Shown: positions 43,992 to 51,778 of the stretch, piece by piece
Numbering within the stretch: position 1 is the stretch's first letter
How the letters are laid out: each line of letters opens with the position of its first letter
NCBI RefSeq assembly: GCF_036013975.1
Contig: NZ_CP107904.1
Location: 2,790,001-2,854,000 of the forward strand
DNA length: 64,000 nt
Reading direction: 5' to 3'
Source: Kitasatospora sp. NBC_00458
Lineage (GTDB): Bacteria > Actinomycetota > Actinomycetes > Streptomycetales > Streptomycetaceae
The notes under the pieces: model-generated
The model's input: the letters and a program-made list of their open reading frames with translations, nothing else
Told to the model about the DNA's origin: nothing
The model's database searches: none
Made by a program: the position numbers and the translations under genes

Positions 43992-45868
43992 AAGGCCTCG
44001 CCTTCGGCGCTTACGGCCATCTCGGTGACGGTGTCGGGAGCGGGGGTGACAACGAGCGACCACACGCGGTCGTCCCCCTCCGTGACGCTCAATACAGGCG
44101 AGGCGACCAGCGGGCCCGCCTCGGGCAGCCAGCCGACGACCTCCGGTACCGCCGCCCCCTCCGGTGGGGTGTCCTCGCGTCCGCCCCCGCCAACCGCGAC
44201 GGCCAGCACGGCGCTCACCTCCTGGGCACCGGGGTCGAGCAGCTGAAAACGCTGGATCAGCACCGGGGCACCGGAGAGGGTGTCCAGACGGGCCTCGTCC
44301 AGGTAGCGTACCCGCGCAGTGCGCCGACCGTGGCCCGCGCCCGGTGCGAAGCCCTGACCGGCGTTGTGGCGCGCCCCGGCGCCGCCCGCGCCGGAATCGT
44401 TGCGCCCAGGCCGGGCCGGCGGGGTGAACACGGACGCCCCTCCCTGACCCGGCGCCCCGGTCATGAGGCCCGACATCAGCCGGCTCATGTGGGCCAGGGA
44501 GACGCCCTCCCCCACCTCGTCGGTCGGTGTGCGGGGCGTCGCCGCCTCCCGCATCTCCCGCTTGACCTCTCTGAGGGCCTGGTTCGCGAGACGGTGGTCG
44601 TCACCGGATAGCTTCTCCACGAGCCAGTCGTCGTGGGTGGCGGGCTCGCTGGCGGCGAAGGCCCGGTCCATGCCCGAGTCGGCGCGGAAGACTGCGGCGT
44701 AGCCCATCGCCTCCTCGGCCGGGGCCGGTCCCTCCAGGTACCTCACCACCAGGTCGACGGGGCGCATCAGACACGTGTGATGGACCCGTTCGACGACGCC
44801 CGCCTGCCTGGCCACCTCCGAGGGCCGCCCCATCGGATTGATGAGCGGCTTCAGGCCGAAGGTGCCCAGCGTCCGCTTGAGACCCCGGTGTTCGACGGTT
44901 CTGTCCATCGCCCGGTACGCGTGGACGAAGGGCGCCAAATGGGGCACGGTCGTGGGATCCGCCACCGGCACCTCCCGGCCCTCGTTGACCACGGACAGCC
45001 GCAACTGCGGCCTGCCGTCCGCCCCGGGCAACATCTTGGGCCACAGGTTCCACACCATCGCGTCGGCGATCCAGCGCATCGCCTCGTCCGCGTCGCGTTC
45101 GCCAAGGACCGGGTCGACAATCGCGACGGTGGTGCCCGTGGCCCCCTCGGGGAACGGGTGCAGCCCAAGCCGCCGGGCCACGTCGTCGGCCTCCGCGCCG
45201 ACCAGCGGCTCGACGTACTTGAGGCCGCCCTGCCCGGCCCCGTCCCTGACATCACCCCAGTAGTGGCGACCGGTGAACGACTTGACGCCGTGGACGGTCT
45301 CGGTGGCGTACTTCTCGTGGATGGCCCACCCGATCAGGCGGGTCTCAAGTCGCCCGGCCACCCTGCACCGGGTGTGGACCAGCACGGTGTGCGCGGCGGA
45401 GGCCAGATGGAACACGACCTTGCCGGCTCCGTACGTACCACCCCGGTTCTCAGCGTCCTGCGAGTCTCCGATGTTGCGTACGAAGGCGACGAAGTCGGAC
45501 GATTCGTCCGACACCACGTCGGCCCGGGTGGGACCACCGAGCCCCTTCGTGCCCAGGTCCGTGACGGTGAGCATTCTCGGAGCCCCGCGCTGAAGCGAGG
45601 GGCGCAGCGGCAGGTGCGCGGGCGTCGGGGCGCCCTGCTCAAGCAGCCTTCTCCACATGGGCGACTCGGAGGGGCGCAGAGTGCGGAGCTCGACCCGGTA
45701 GTCGACCGGGCCGTCGCCGGTACGGGCGTCCCAGCTGTTCTGGACCGACTCGCGGACGAGGAGCGTCAACCCGTCGAGTCCCGTGGCGTCGAGGCGGCGC
45801 AGCAACGAGGCACCGCCGCTGCCGCCACCCGGGCCGTGCTGTTCGGACAGCCATCGCGGTGCGGTCAA
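43988..45868 (-). CDS. MORC/MutL-type GHKL ATPase
   Basis: A 626-aa protein whose first about 300 residues are a GHKL ATPase. N-box E-S-V-Q-N-S-W-D-A (Glu40, Asn44, Asp47), G1 box D-L-G-T-K-G-L-G-G (104-112) and the lid G-G-T-Y-G-A-G-K (143-150). The C-terminal part has no nuclease motif that I can see. Aravind and co-workers described such MORC relatives in restriction-modification-like operons, where ATP-driven clamp closure is thought to control nucleases. The start is TTG overlapping the previous stop (TTGA), an unusual but clear coupling. Confidence 0.88.
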   Translation of the reverse strand: MTAPRWLSEQHGPGGGSGGASLLRRLDATGLDGLTLLVRESVQNSWDARTGDGPVDYRVELRTLRPSESPMWRRLLEQGAPTPAHLPLRPSLQRGAPRMLTVTDLGTKGLGGPTRADVVSDESSDFVAFVRNIGDSQDAENRGGTYGAGKVVFHLASAAHTVLVHTRCRVAGRLETRLIGWAIHEKYATETVHGVKSFTGRHYWGDVRDGAGQGGLKYVEPLVGAEADDVARRLGLHPFPEGATGTTVAIVDPVLGERDADEAMRWIADAMVWNLWPKMLPGADGRPQLRLSVVNEGREVPVADPTTVPHLAPFVHAYRAMDRTVEHRGLKRTLGTFGLKPLINPMGRPSEVARQAGVVERVHHTCLMRPVDLVVRYLEGPAPAEEAMGYAAVFRADSGMDRAFAASEPATHDDWLVEKLSGDDHRLANQALREVKREMREAATPRTPTDEVGEGVSLAHMSRLMSGLMTGAPGQGGASVFTPPARPGRNDSGAGGAGARHNAGQGFAPGAGHGRRTARVRYLDEARLDTLSGAPVLIQRFQLLDPGAQEVSAVLAVAVGGGGREDTPPEGAAVPEVVGWLPEAGPLVASPVLSVTEGDDRVWSLVVTPAPDTVTEMAVSAEGEAL

Positions 45869-46881
45869 AGCGGCCCCCCGACCCGTGCGAGGAGATGGTC
45901 GACCTCGGCCTCCGCAAGCGGTTCGGTCTGCACGCCGCCGAGGTCGACGGTGTAGGCGACGTCCGACACTCCTGCGGGCACCCCGCCGACGACCGACGTC
46001 GGGGTCATACGCGGGAACCTCTCGTCGACCCGGTACCACCTGCTCTCGACCGGCCGCAGCCGCCGCTCGTACTGGTGATCGCCGACGACGGGTCGGTACC
46101 CGGCCCGCATCAGCTTGGAGAGAAGCTCGTGCTGGTCGTCGCAAAGGTCCCGGACGCGCTGGACCAGTTCGGGCAGGCTCGGACCGTCGGGGTGGTCCTC
46201 AAAGCGGTGCCAGCCCAGCAGGAGATCCCCGCCGGCCGGCTCCTCCAACTGGTCGAGGCCGTGCACCTGGACCAGCCTGCGTTCCGACGTCCCGGCGGTG
46301 CTCTTCACCTCGACCGCGTGGCGACCGTCCGTGAAGTCGTGCCGGCCGCCCTCGGGGCCCGCCCAGTAGCGGGTGGCACCCGGATCGGCCTCCAGCATCC
46401 TCGACAGCACGGTCAACTCGCCGTACAGGCCGACGAGCTGCTCCTGGGTGAGAGCCCTCGGGCCACCCGCGAAGAGCCTGCGCCAACGGTCGACGACGGC
46501 CAGCGCCGTTCGGTACGGACGCTCGCCGTCCGCCTCCAACGCCACCAGGACGTCGCGGCAGAGCCCGGTGAAGACGTCGTCGAGTTCGCGCAGCGAGCAG
46601 GTGATGTCCGCGTACCTGCCGTAGCTCTCGTCGTCTTGCAGGGGGCGCTCGAAGATGCGCAGCGCCGCCCCGACCGCGCCCCCGGTGATCGTCTGACGGC
46701 GCTGAAGCGGTATCAGCAGGTGCCGGAAGCCGTGGCCGTCCACCGCGGCGAGCAGCCGCCCGAAGTCGGTGTCGACGGGGAGCGCCGATGTGCGCACGAC
46801 GTCCGCCCGGCCGGACGCGGCACCGCCGAGCGCCGCCCAGTGCTCCTCAAGGAGGTCCTGAAGACCGCGCCCGGATGTCAC
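45865..46881 (-). CDS. PD-(D/E)XK-motif protein (DUF4420-like nuclease)
   Basis: A 338-aa protein. The nuclease core reads R-H-D-F-T-D-G-R-H-A-V-E-V-K-S-T, giving Asp182, Glu191 and Lys193, the metal-binding triad of PD-(D/E)XK enzymes. The preceding Glu-bearing helix (L-V-G-L-Y-G-E-L-T-V-L) fits the fold. It is the likely DNA-cutting subunit of the operon. GTG start overlapping the Z1 gene stop (GTGA). Confidence 0.9.
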   Translation of the reverse strand: MTSGRGLQDLLEEHWAALGGAASGRADVVRTSALPVDTDFGRLLAAVDGHGFRHLLIPLQRRQTITGGAVGAALRIFERPLQDDESYGRYADITCSLRELDDVFTGLCRDVLVALEADGERPYRTALAVVDRWRRLFAGGPRALTQEQLVGLYGELTVLSRMLEADPGATRYWAGPEGGRHDFTDGRHAVEVKSTAGTSERRLVQVHGLDQLEEPAGGDLLLGWHRFEDHPDGPSLPELVQRVRDLCDDQHELLSKLMRAGYRPVVGDHQYERRLRPVESRWYRVDERFPRMTPTSVVGGVPAGVSDVAYTVDLGGVQTEPLAEAEVDHLLARVGGPL

Positions 46882-49481
46882 AGCTGCTCCTCGTAGAGGG
46901 CCGCCGCGAGGTCCTCCTCCGGCAGGGCGTCCAGGTCGTCGTCGGGCACGACGCCCGAGAGGTCCGCGCTGAACCACTCGACCCGGGTGTCCTCGCCCCG
47001 CGGCACCGGGAACACCATTCCCACCCCGATGACGTGTTCCACGGCGTCCAACGGCAGACGCTCCTTGCGTCGGGTGGGGGACGTCCGGTCGATCGGGTAG
47101 AGCACGAGCAGGCCGGTGTCGGGCGACTGGGCCTGCCGCGCCTGCTTGAGCATGTCCTCGGTGATCTTCTGTCCGACCCACTTCTCCAGGTCGAGGTCGA
47201 CGCCGGCGTCGATCGGGTTCATCAGGGTCTTGATGTCCGCCGCGGCGGGGTCCCCGGTCTTCTGCTTCGCACGGACGATCCGGTCGACCGCGACACCGGG
47301 CACGAACTCGTAGCGGGTGTCGGCCGAGCCGGTCGGCGCGTTGCCGACGACCGCGACGTTCCAACGACGGAGCGAGCCGCCGTTTCCGGTGCGCGTCCGC
47401 CGCTCGATGTACTCCCTGATCAGCCGCGTGTCGCAGTCGATCGACTTCTCGTGGAAGCGGTACGAGTCGAGGAACCTGAGAACGGACGCGTGGGACACGT
47501 TGCGCAGGAGGTGTCTGCCCGGCCTGCCTCGGGCGGCGAGATCCTCGTGGCGGGCGCCGTCGAGCCTCAACGCGTCGTCCAGGAGGTCGCGGGCGGCGTT
47601 CTGGTTTCCGCGCAGCCACTCGGCGTCGTGGGCGTGGAAGTAACGTGTCTGAACACGCTGCCCGCCGTAGGAGGAGCTCGCCCTGATGGCGTCACGCATC
47701 TTCGTCGCCGCGGTGATCCGCAGCGCCGGGTGGCTACGCAGCCGGACCGCGAAGGTGAGCGGCGTCTCGTCCTCCACCAGGTAGCGGTCGATGTCGCGAC
47801 GCATCTCGGACTCGACGGTGGCGATGTGGCGGAACCAGTCACGGAGGTCGTCGGTCATCCACACCCGGGGCAGATCGGCGTACCCCTTGCGGAAGCCGAA
47901 CCACCGCCCCATCTGCAGCAGCGTGTCGTAGGTCGAGGCACCCCGGACGAAGTAGCTGACGACCAACCCCTCCAGGGTCAGCCCGCGCGAGAGGGTGTTG
48001 CCGCCGACGGCGATCGCCGTGACCGGGCCGCTCTCGTAGTCGAGGCGTTCCACGCTGGTGGAGTTGTCCAGGATGACCCGGCAGTCCGCGAGGACGGCCG
48101 GGAGGTGCTTCAGCAGCCCGTCGAAGGAGGTCGCCTCCTCGCCGAACTCATCGGCCGCCACCCGTCCCGTCTCCCTGCGCCACATCGCCCGAAGCCCGTC
48201 CAGCGTCGCCTCGTCGCCGAGCTCGACCAGTGAGGCGATCTCGGAACGGAGGTCCTCCAGCGGGGCCTTGAAGCTCTCGTGCACGGTCGTGTTGACACTG
48301 GTGTGCACCAGCATCGTGGAGTGCGGGTTCCCCGTCCCCCGGTAGCGGCGGGCGGCCGTGGCCAGCCAGAAGTAGAGCACCGAGTCGCGCAGCGCCCCGG
48401 CGATCTCGGGAACGAACTGCTCCAGTTCGTCCCGGCCCGGCCGGACCAGCGGGATCTCCTCGTAGGGGACCGTGCGGATCATGTCGTAGCCGTCGGGGGC
48501 GTCGTCCGGGTCCTCGCCGGCGATCGGCTGGCGCCCGAACAACACCTCGGTGCCGAAGTGACCCTCGGGCTTGGGCAGGTTGACGATGAAGTCCCTCGGG
48601 TACAGGTCCTCGCTGGAGGGGTCGATGAGCAGGTTGGCGAAGGGCGTCGCCGTGTAACCGACGTAGCCGCCGCGCGGGAAGAGGTCGATGATCTCCCGGA
48701 TCAGCGGGTTGGTGGTCTTCGAGGCCACACTGGCCTGGTCCGCCTCGTCGTCGATGATCAGGGTGGGACAGTTCTTCAGGTAGTCCGGGGCCTTCTCAAG
48801 CCAGTTCTTGAGCTTGCGCAGTCTGGGGACGTTCTTCTTGACGACGCACAGCACGTGCTGGCCATTGCTCTGGGCGAAGAAGGCCGCCGGGTTGCCGTGC
48901 GGCGGCTCGAAGTCCCCGTCGGGACCGGTGAGCGCATGCCACTGGTCGACCACCTGGTCCACGAGCTGGTCCTGCAACCGCAGCTGCGTCTGACGGCGCA
49001 GGCCGTTGTGCATGCCCGCCAGGACGATGAAGAACTTGTAACCGGCGTCCGCGGCCTTGGCGATGAGCGCCGTGAAGTTGGTGGTCTTGCCGGACTGGAC
49101 GTACCCGACGACGAGCCCACGGGTGGAGAACTCCTTCTCCAGCGGGTGGTCCAACATGGAGACGACCTTGGTCGACGCGTCGTCCAGACCGCGCAGGGAG
49201 GCCGCGTCCCAACCGGTACCGCCAAGCAGTCCCTGGAGGGCGGGCCAGCAGCGGTCGCCCTCCTGGGGGCCGACGTACCAGGTCCGCCGGTTGTTTCGGA
49301 CGACCGATCCTGGCTGACGCCGCTCCCGGACCTCGATCGTCTCCTGCTGATGGCGTTCGCCGATGCGCCTAGCGAGCTCCTCGCTCATGCCGAAGAGTCT
49401 GATCATGCTCAACGCCTGTTCAGGCGTCTTCTGCTTGATCAGTTGCTTGAACTCCGCATACTGCCGATCGAACTCGTCCAT
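46878..49481 (-). CDS. Z1-domain SF2-type ATPase/translocase
   Basis: An 867-aa protein and first gene of the defence operon. Walker A G-Y-V-Q-S-G-K-T-T-N (126-135), Walker B I-I-D-D-E-A-D-Q-A-S (242-251), motif III G-Y-T-A-T-P-F-A-N (275-283), and the Z1 signature G-G-N-T-L-S-R-G-L-T-L-E-G-L followed by Q-M-G-R-W-F-G-F-R-K-G-Y with the arginine finger. Z1 proteins pair with MORC ATPases and nucleases in predicted restriction systems and probably move along DNA. ATG at 49481; upstream in-frame residues are non-coding. Confidence 0.95.
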   Translation of the reverse strand: MDEFDRQYAEFKQLIKQKTPEQALSMIRLFGMSEELARRIGERHQQETIEVRERRQPGSVVRNNRRTWYVGPQEGDRCWPALQGLLGGTGWDAASLRGLDDASTKVVSMLDHPLEKEFSTRGLVVGYVQSGKTTNFTALIAKAADAGYKFFIVLAGMHNGLRRQTQLRLQDQLVDQVVDQWHALTGPDGDFEPPHGNPAAFFAQSNGQHVLCVVKKNVPRLRKLKNWLEKAPDYLKNCPTLIIDDEADQASVASKTTNPLIREIIDLFPRGGYVGYTATPFANLLIDPSSEDLYPRDFIVNLPKPEGHFGTEVLFGRQPIAGEDPDDAPDGYDMIRTVPYEEIPLVRPGRDELEQFVPEIAGALRDSVLYFWLATAARRYRGTGNPHSTMLVHTSVNTTVHESFKAPLEDLRSEIASLVELGDEATLDGLRAMWRRETGRVAADEFGEEATSFDGLLKHLPAVLADCRVILDNSTSVERLDYESGPVTAIAVGGNTLSRGLTLEGLVVSYFVRGASTYDTLLQMGRWFGFRKGYADLPRVWMTDDLRDWFRHIATVESEMRRDIDRYLVEDETPLTFAVRLRSHPALRITAATKMRDAIRASSSYGGQRVQTRYFHAHDAEWLRGNQNAARDLLDDALRLDGARHEDLAARGRPGRHLLRNVSHASVLRFLDSYRFHEKSIDCDTRLIREYIERRTRTGNGGSLRRWNVAVVGNAPTGSADTRYEFVPGVAVDRIVRAKQKTGDPAAADIKTLMNPIDAGVDLDLEKWVGQKITEDMLKQARQAQSPDTGLLVLYPIDRTSPTRRKERLPLDAVEHVIGVGMVFPVPRGEDTRVEWFSADLSGVVPDDDLDALPEEDLAAALYEEQL

Positions 49482-49743
49482 GACGACGCCCGGCTCCCTG
49501 TCTCGCTGATTCGCCCACGCCCCACCCGTGGCATGACGGCGACAAACAGGCCCCAGCCAAGGATTGACTGGCGAAAACACTACAGGCGCGATCAACTGTG
49601 GGCGTCACGGGGCAGGTCACGGACCCGACGGCCGGAAGCCTCCCGCCGCCGCCCCGCGCGCACGGCGTTGTTCCCCATACCCTGTGCGCGTGCGCGCCGA
49701 CGGGGGCACGGAGACCAGGGGGCGTTGAAACCAGGGAGGAAAG
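49482..49743. other. Divergent promoter region of the defence island
   Basis: A 262-bp gap between the Z1 operon (minus) and the Vsr-like gene (plus), less GC-rich than the surroundings (for example CACTACAGGCGCGATCAACT near 49578-49597). It must hold promoters for both transcripts; no clean operator dyad was identified. Confidence 0.5.
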
Positions 49744-50511
49744 TTGACGAAGGCAGGCGTGAAGGGGGCCGAGGCCACGCCCGCGAAGGCTCCCAGCCGG
49801 GCCGACCGGGCCAGGGAGCAGAACCGCGCCGCGGGCGGCGCCGACGCCCGACTGGTCGACGTCGGGGAGGGCCGGCTCCGACAGGCCAGCGTGGTACTGA
49901 CCACGTCGGCGCGGACCGGAACGGTGCGCGCCCGGCTCAGCTGGTCCGTCGACCGGCGCTCCCACAGTGTGCCGTTGGGCGTGGTCGCCCGCCGCACCCG
50001 ATACGCCAATCTCCGCGAGGGGTGGCGACTCGCACGGGAGGCCGGCCTACTGACGCCGCCACCCGAGGGGGGCACGGCCTCCTGGGCCTCCTCGGAGGGC
50101 ACCCGTCGCTCGATGCGGGCCAACAAGGGCAGGGACACCACTCCCGAGCTGCGACTGCGTGCCCTCGTCCACGCCGCCGGGCTCCGCTACCGGGTTTCCG
50201 CCCGTCCCCTGACCGGACTGCGGCGTACGGCGGACCTGGTGTTCACCAAGGCGAAGGTCGCGGTGTTCGTGGACGGCTGCTACTGGCACGGCTGCCCCGA
50301 GCACGGGACGACGCCGGCCGTGCACCAGGAGTTCTGGACCAGGAAGCTCAACCGGACCAAGGAGCGGGACATCGAGACGAACCGCGCCCTGCGGGAGGCC
50401 GGCTGGACCGTGGTCCGCCTCTGGGAGCACACACCGCCGGAGGTCGCGGCCGAGACGGTCGTGGCGGCCGTGGCCGCGGCACGACTGGGTTCCGCACCGC
50501 CCGAGGCGTGA
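49744..50511 (+). CDS. vsr: Vsr-like very-short-patch-repair endonuclease
   Basis: A 255-aa protein. Residues about 118-240 are the Vsr fold: S-M-R-A-N-K-G-R-D-T-T-P-E-L-R-L-R, R-T-A-D-L-V-F (catalytic Asp), V-F-V-D-G-C-Y-W-H-G-C-P (His and zinc ligands), and E-R-D-I-E-T-N-R-A-L-R-E-A-G-W. Vsr nicks T:G mismatches formed when 5-methylcytosine deaminates, so it fits next to a C5-methylase, though in this system it may serve restriction. The N-terminal 115 residues are an unrelated extension. TTG start with GGAGGAAA upstream. Confidence 0.93.
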   Translation: MTKAGVKGAEATPAKAPSRADRAREQNRAAGGADARLVDVGEGRLRQASVVLTTSARTGTVRARLSWSVDRRSHSVPLGVVARRTRYANLREGWRLAREAGLLTPPPEGGTASWASSEGTRRSMRANKGRDTTPELRLRALVHAAGLRYRVSARPLTGLRRTADLVFTKAKVAVFVDGCYWHGCPEHGTTPAVHQEFWTRKLNRTKERDIETNRALREAGWTVVRLWEHTPPEVAAETVVAAVAAARLGSAPPEA

Positions 50512-50817
50512 CCCGGCGGGTACGACGGACGAGCAGGCCTATACGTCGGGCTCACCGGACGACTGACGGGGAGGGCGGCCCTGACCTGCAACCCTGAAGG
50601 CCAGGGCCGTTTTCGCGCTCCGGGGGGGTGTACTCGTCGCCGCCGTCCTCTCCCACTGCTTCGCACCCTCGTGTGGGGCGGATGCGGGCCGCGGGGCCGG
50701 ACGGCCCGTTCCCGCGACTCCGGCACAGCCGTGGAATCGGCAACTCGGAGTGACCGGTCGTGGATCCGGGCGGTAGGGCTGCGACCTCAGGGATTCAAAG
50801 TCCGTCACTCTCGCGGC
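50512..50817. other. 306-bp gap in the island, no gene seen
   Basis: Between the Vsr-like gene and the broken intron protein. Frames here are short and shadow-like; it may contain decayed 5' parts of the group II intron element. No hairpin of note. Confidence 0.3.
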
Positions 50818-51228
50818 ATGCTATTGATCAAGCCGAGGGGCCGGGTCACGGCCCGGTACCTCGGCCGGTTCAACACCTCCAGGCAGGACCGGTGGGTCTT
50901 CGACGACCGGGAGACCGGCCGCCACCTCGCCAAGTTCGCCTGGACCAAGATCGTCAGACACCGGCCGGTCGTCAAGGGCGCGCCGGTGGACGACCCAGCC
51001 GTGACCGAGTACCGAACCTCCCGGCGACGCAGGAACAAGCCTCCGCTGAGCCCGTTCCGGCTGCGTCTGTTCCAGACGCAGCCGGGGGTGCCTGCTCTGC
51101 GGAAGCCTCCCCCTGCACACCACCCACCAGCCGCAAAGCCCTCAGGAATGAGAGCAGTGGCTGCGGGCGACCCGAACGACGGTCCACGAGAACGCGATCA
51201 CCCTCAAAGCGGGCGCAGGCAGGTCTGA
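50818..51228 (+). pseudogene. Remnant of a group II intron reverse transcriptase/maturase (C-terminal part)
   Basis: The first frame encodes the maturase X/HNH-linker region typical of actinobacterial group II intron proteins: A-R-Y-L-G-R-F-N, R-W-V-F-D-D-R-E-T-G, L-A-K-F-A-W-T-K-I-V-R-H, P-V-D-D-P-A-V-T-E-Y, R-R-R-R-N-K-P-P-L. From about 51089 the match continues in another frame as C-L-L-C-G-S ... Q-P-Q-S-P-Q-E, then a TGA (51149-51151) where Trp is expected, then E-Q-W-L-R-A-T-R. So there is a frameshift and a stop, and the RT domain is gone. No domain V RNA was recognised. Confidence 0.8.
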
Positions 51229-51312
51229 CGGTTTTCAGGGACTTTCAGTGCTGCCCGAGGGACGTTCGAGGGACTTTCCGCCGCGTGACACGGCAAGCCC
51301 CTGAAAGATCGA

Positions 51313-51344
51313 AAAGGGCCTCCGACACAGGTCGGAGGCCCTTT
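51313..51344. terminator. Terminator downstream of rnpB (island-borne)
   Basis: A perfect 14-bp stem (51313-51326 / 51331-51344) with the loop ACAG; its outer pairs are AAA/TTT, a good intrinsic terminator for the minus-strand rnpB. It lies inside the island, so the element supplies rnpB with a new terminator. Confidence 0.8.
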
Positions 51345-51364
51345 CGGGGCAAGGCCCCTGGTAC

Positions 51365-51394
51365 GGCGGAAGAGTCGGCCTGTACGCCGGGTTC
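51365..51394 (+). repeat. Right 30-bp att-like repeat (functional rnpB 3' end)
   Basis: Perfect copy of 39884-39913, here joined to the intact rnpB gene. It contains the 3' strand of helix P1. Confidence 0.9.
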
Positions 51395-51772
51395 TGTCTC
51401 CCGGGCCGCTTGCGCGAGCCGGGGAGGCGGCCATCCATCTAGGGCTGCCGTTGCCGACAGCCTCGTGCGGTCTACCCGCGGACTCGGGCGAGCAGCCCTC
51501 GGTCATCCGCGCACGGCGCCCGGGGGCGCCGATCTTGACCTTGCTCCAGGTGGGGTTTACCGAGCCGGCCGGGTCACCCCGGTCGCTGGTGGTCTCTTAC
51601 ACCACCGTTTCACCCTTACCCGTCGCCGAAGCGGCGGGCGGTCTGTTTTCTGTGGCACTGTCCCGCGGGTCACCCCGGGTGGGCGTTACCCACCACCCTG
51701 CTCTGTGGAGCCCGGACGTTCCTCGGCGGGTCCTGAGGACCCGTCGCGGCCGCCCGGCCGGCTCTTCCGCCG
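51365..51772 (-). ncRNA. rnpB: RNase P RNA, bacterial type A
   Basis: On the minus strand the about 408-nt segment has the universal landmarks: GAGGAACGTCCGGGCTCC near the 5' end (CR I), ACAGAAAACAGACCGCC (CR II/III region), GGTAAGGGTGAAACGGTG, AGACCACCAGCGACC, TAGATGGATGGCCGCC near the 3' end, and the final AGACAGAACCCGGCGTACAG (CR V). Helix P1 forms between GGCGGAAGAG (5' side, about 51771-51762) and CTCTTCCGCC (3' side, 51374-51365). It is the catalytic RNA that trims tRNA 5' ends. Exact ends are inferred from P1. Confidence 0.95.
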
Positions 51773-51778
51773 TAGTCG

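Larger units (their letters stand above)
39884..51394. mobile_element. Defence island inserted at the 3' end of rnpB
   Basis: An 11.5-kb segment framed by a 30-bp perfect direct repeat (39884-39913 and 51365-51394). The right copy is the real 3' end of rnpB; the left copy is a displaced duplicate with no rest of the RNA gene. Such duplications arise when an element integrates at an RNA gene and restores its end. Cargo: six co-directional genes of a methylation-associated defence system, a divergent Vsr-like nuclease and a broken group II intron protein. No integrase or recombinase gene was found, so the element is either mobilised in trans or fixed. Base composition looks less GC-extreme than the flanks. 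Confidence 0.8.
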
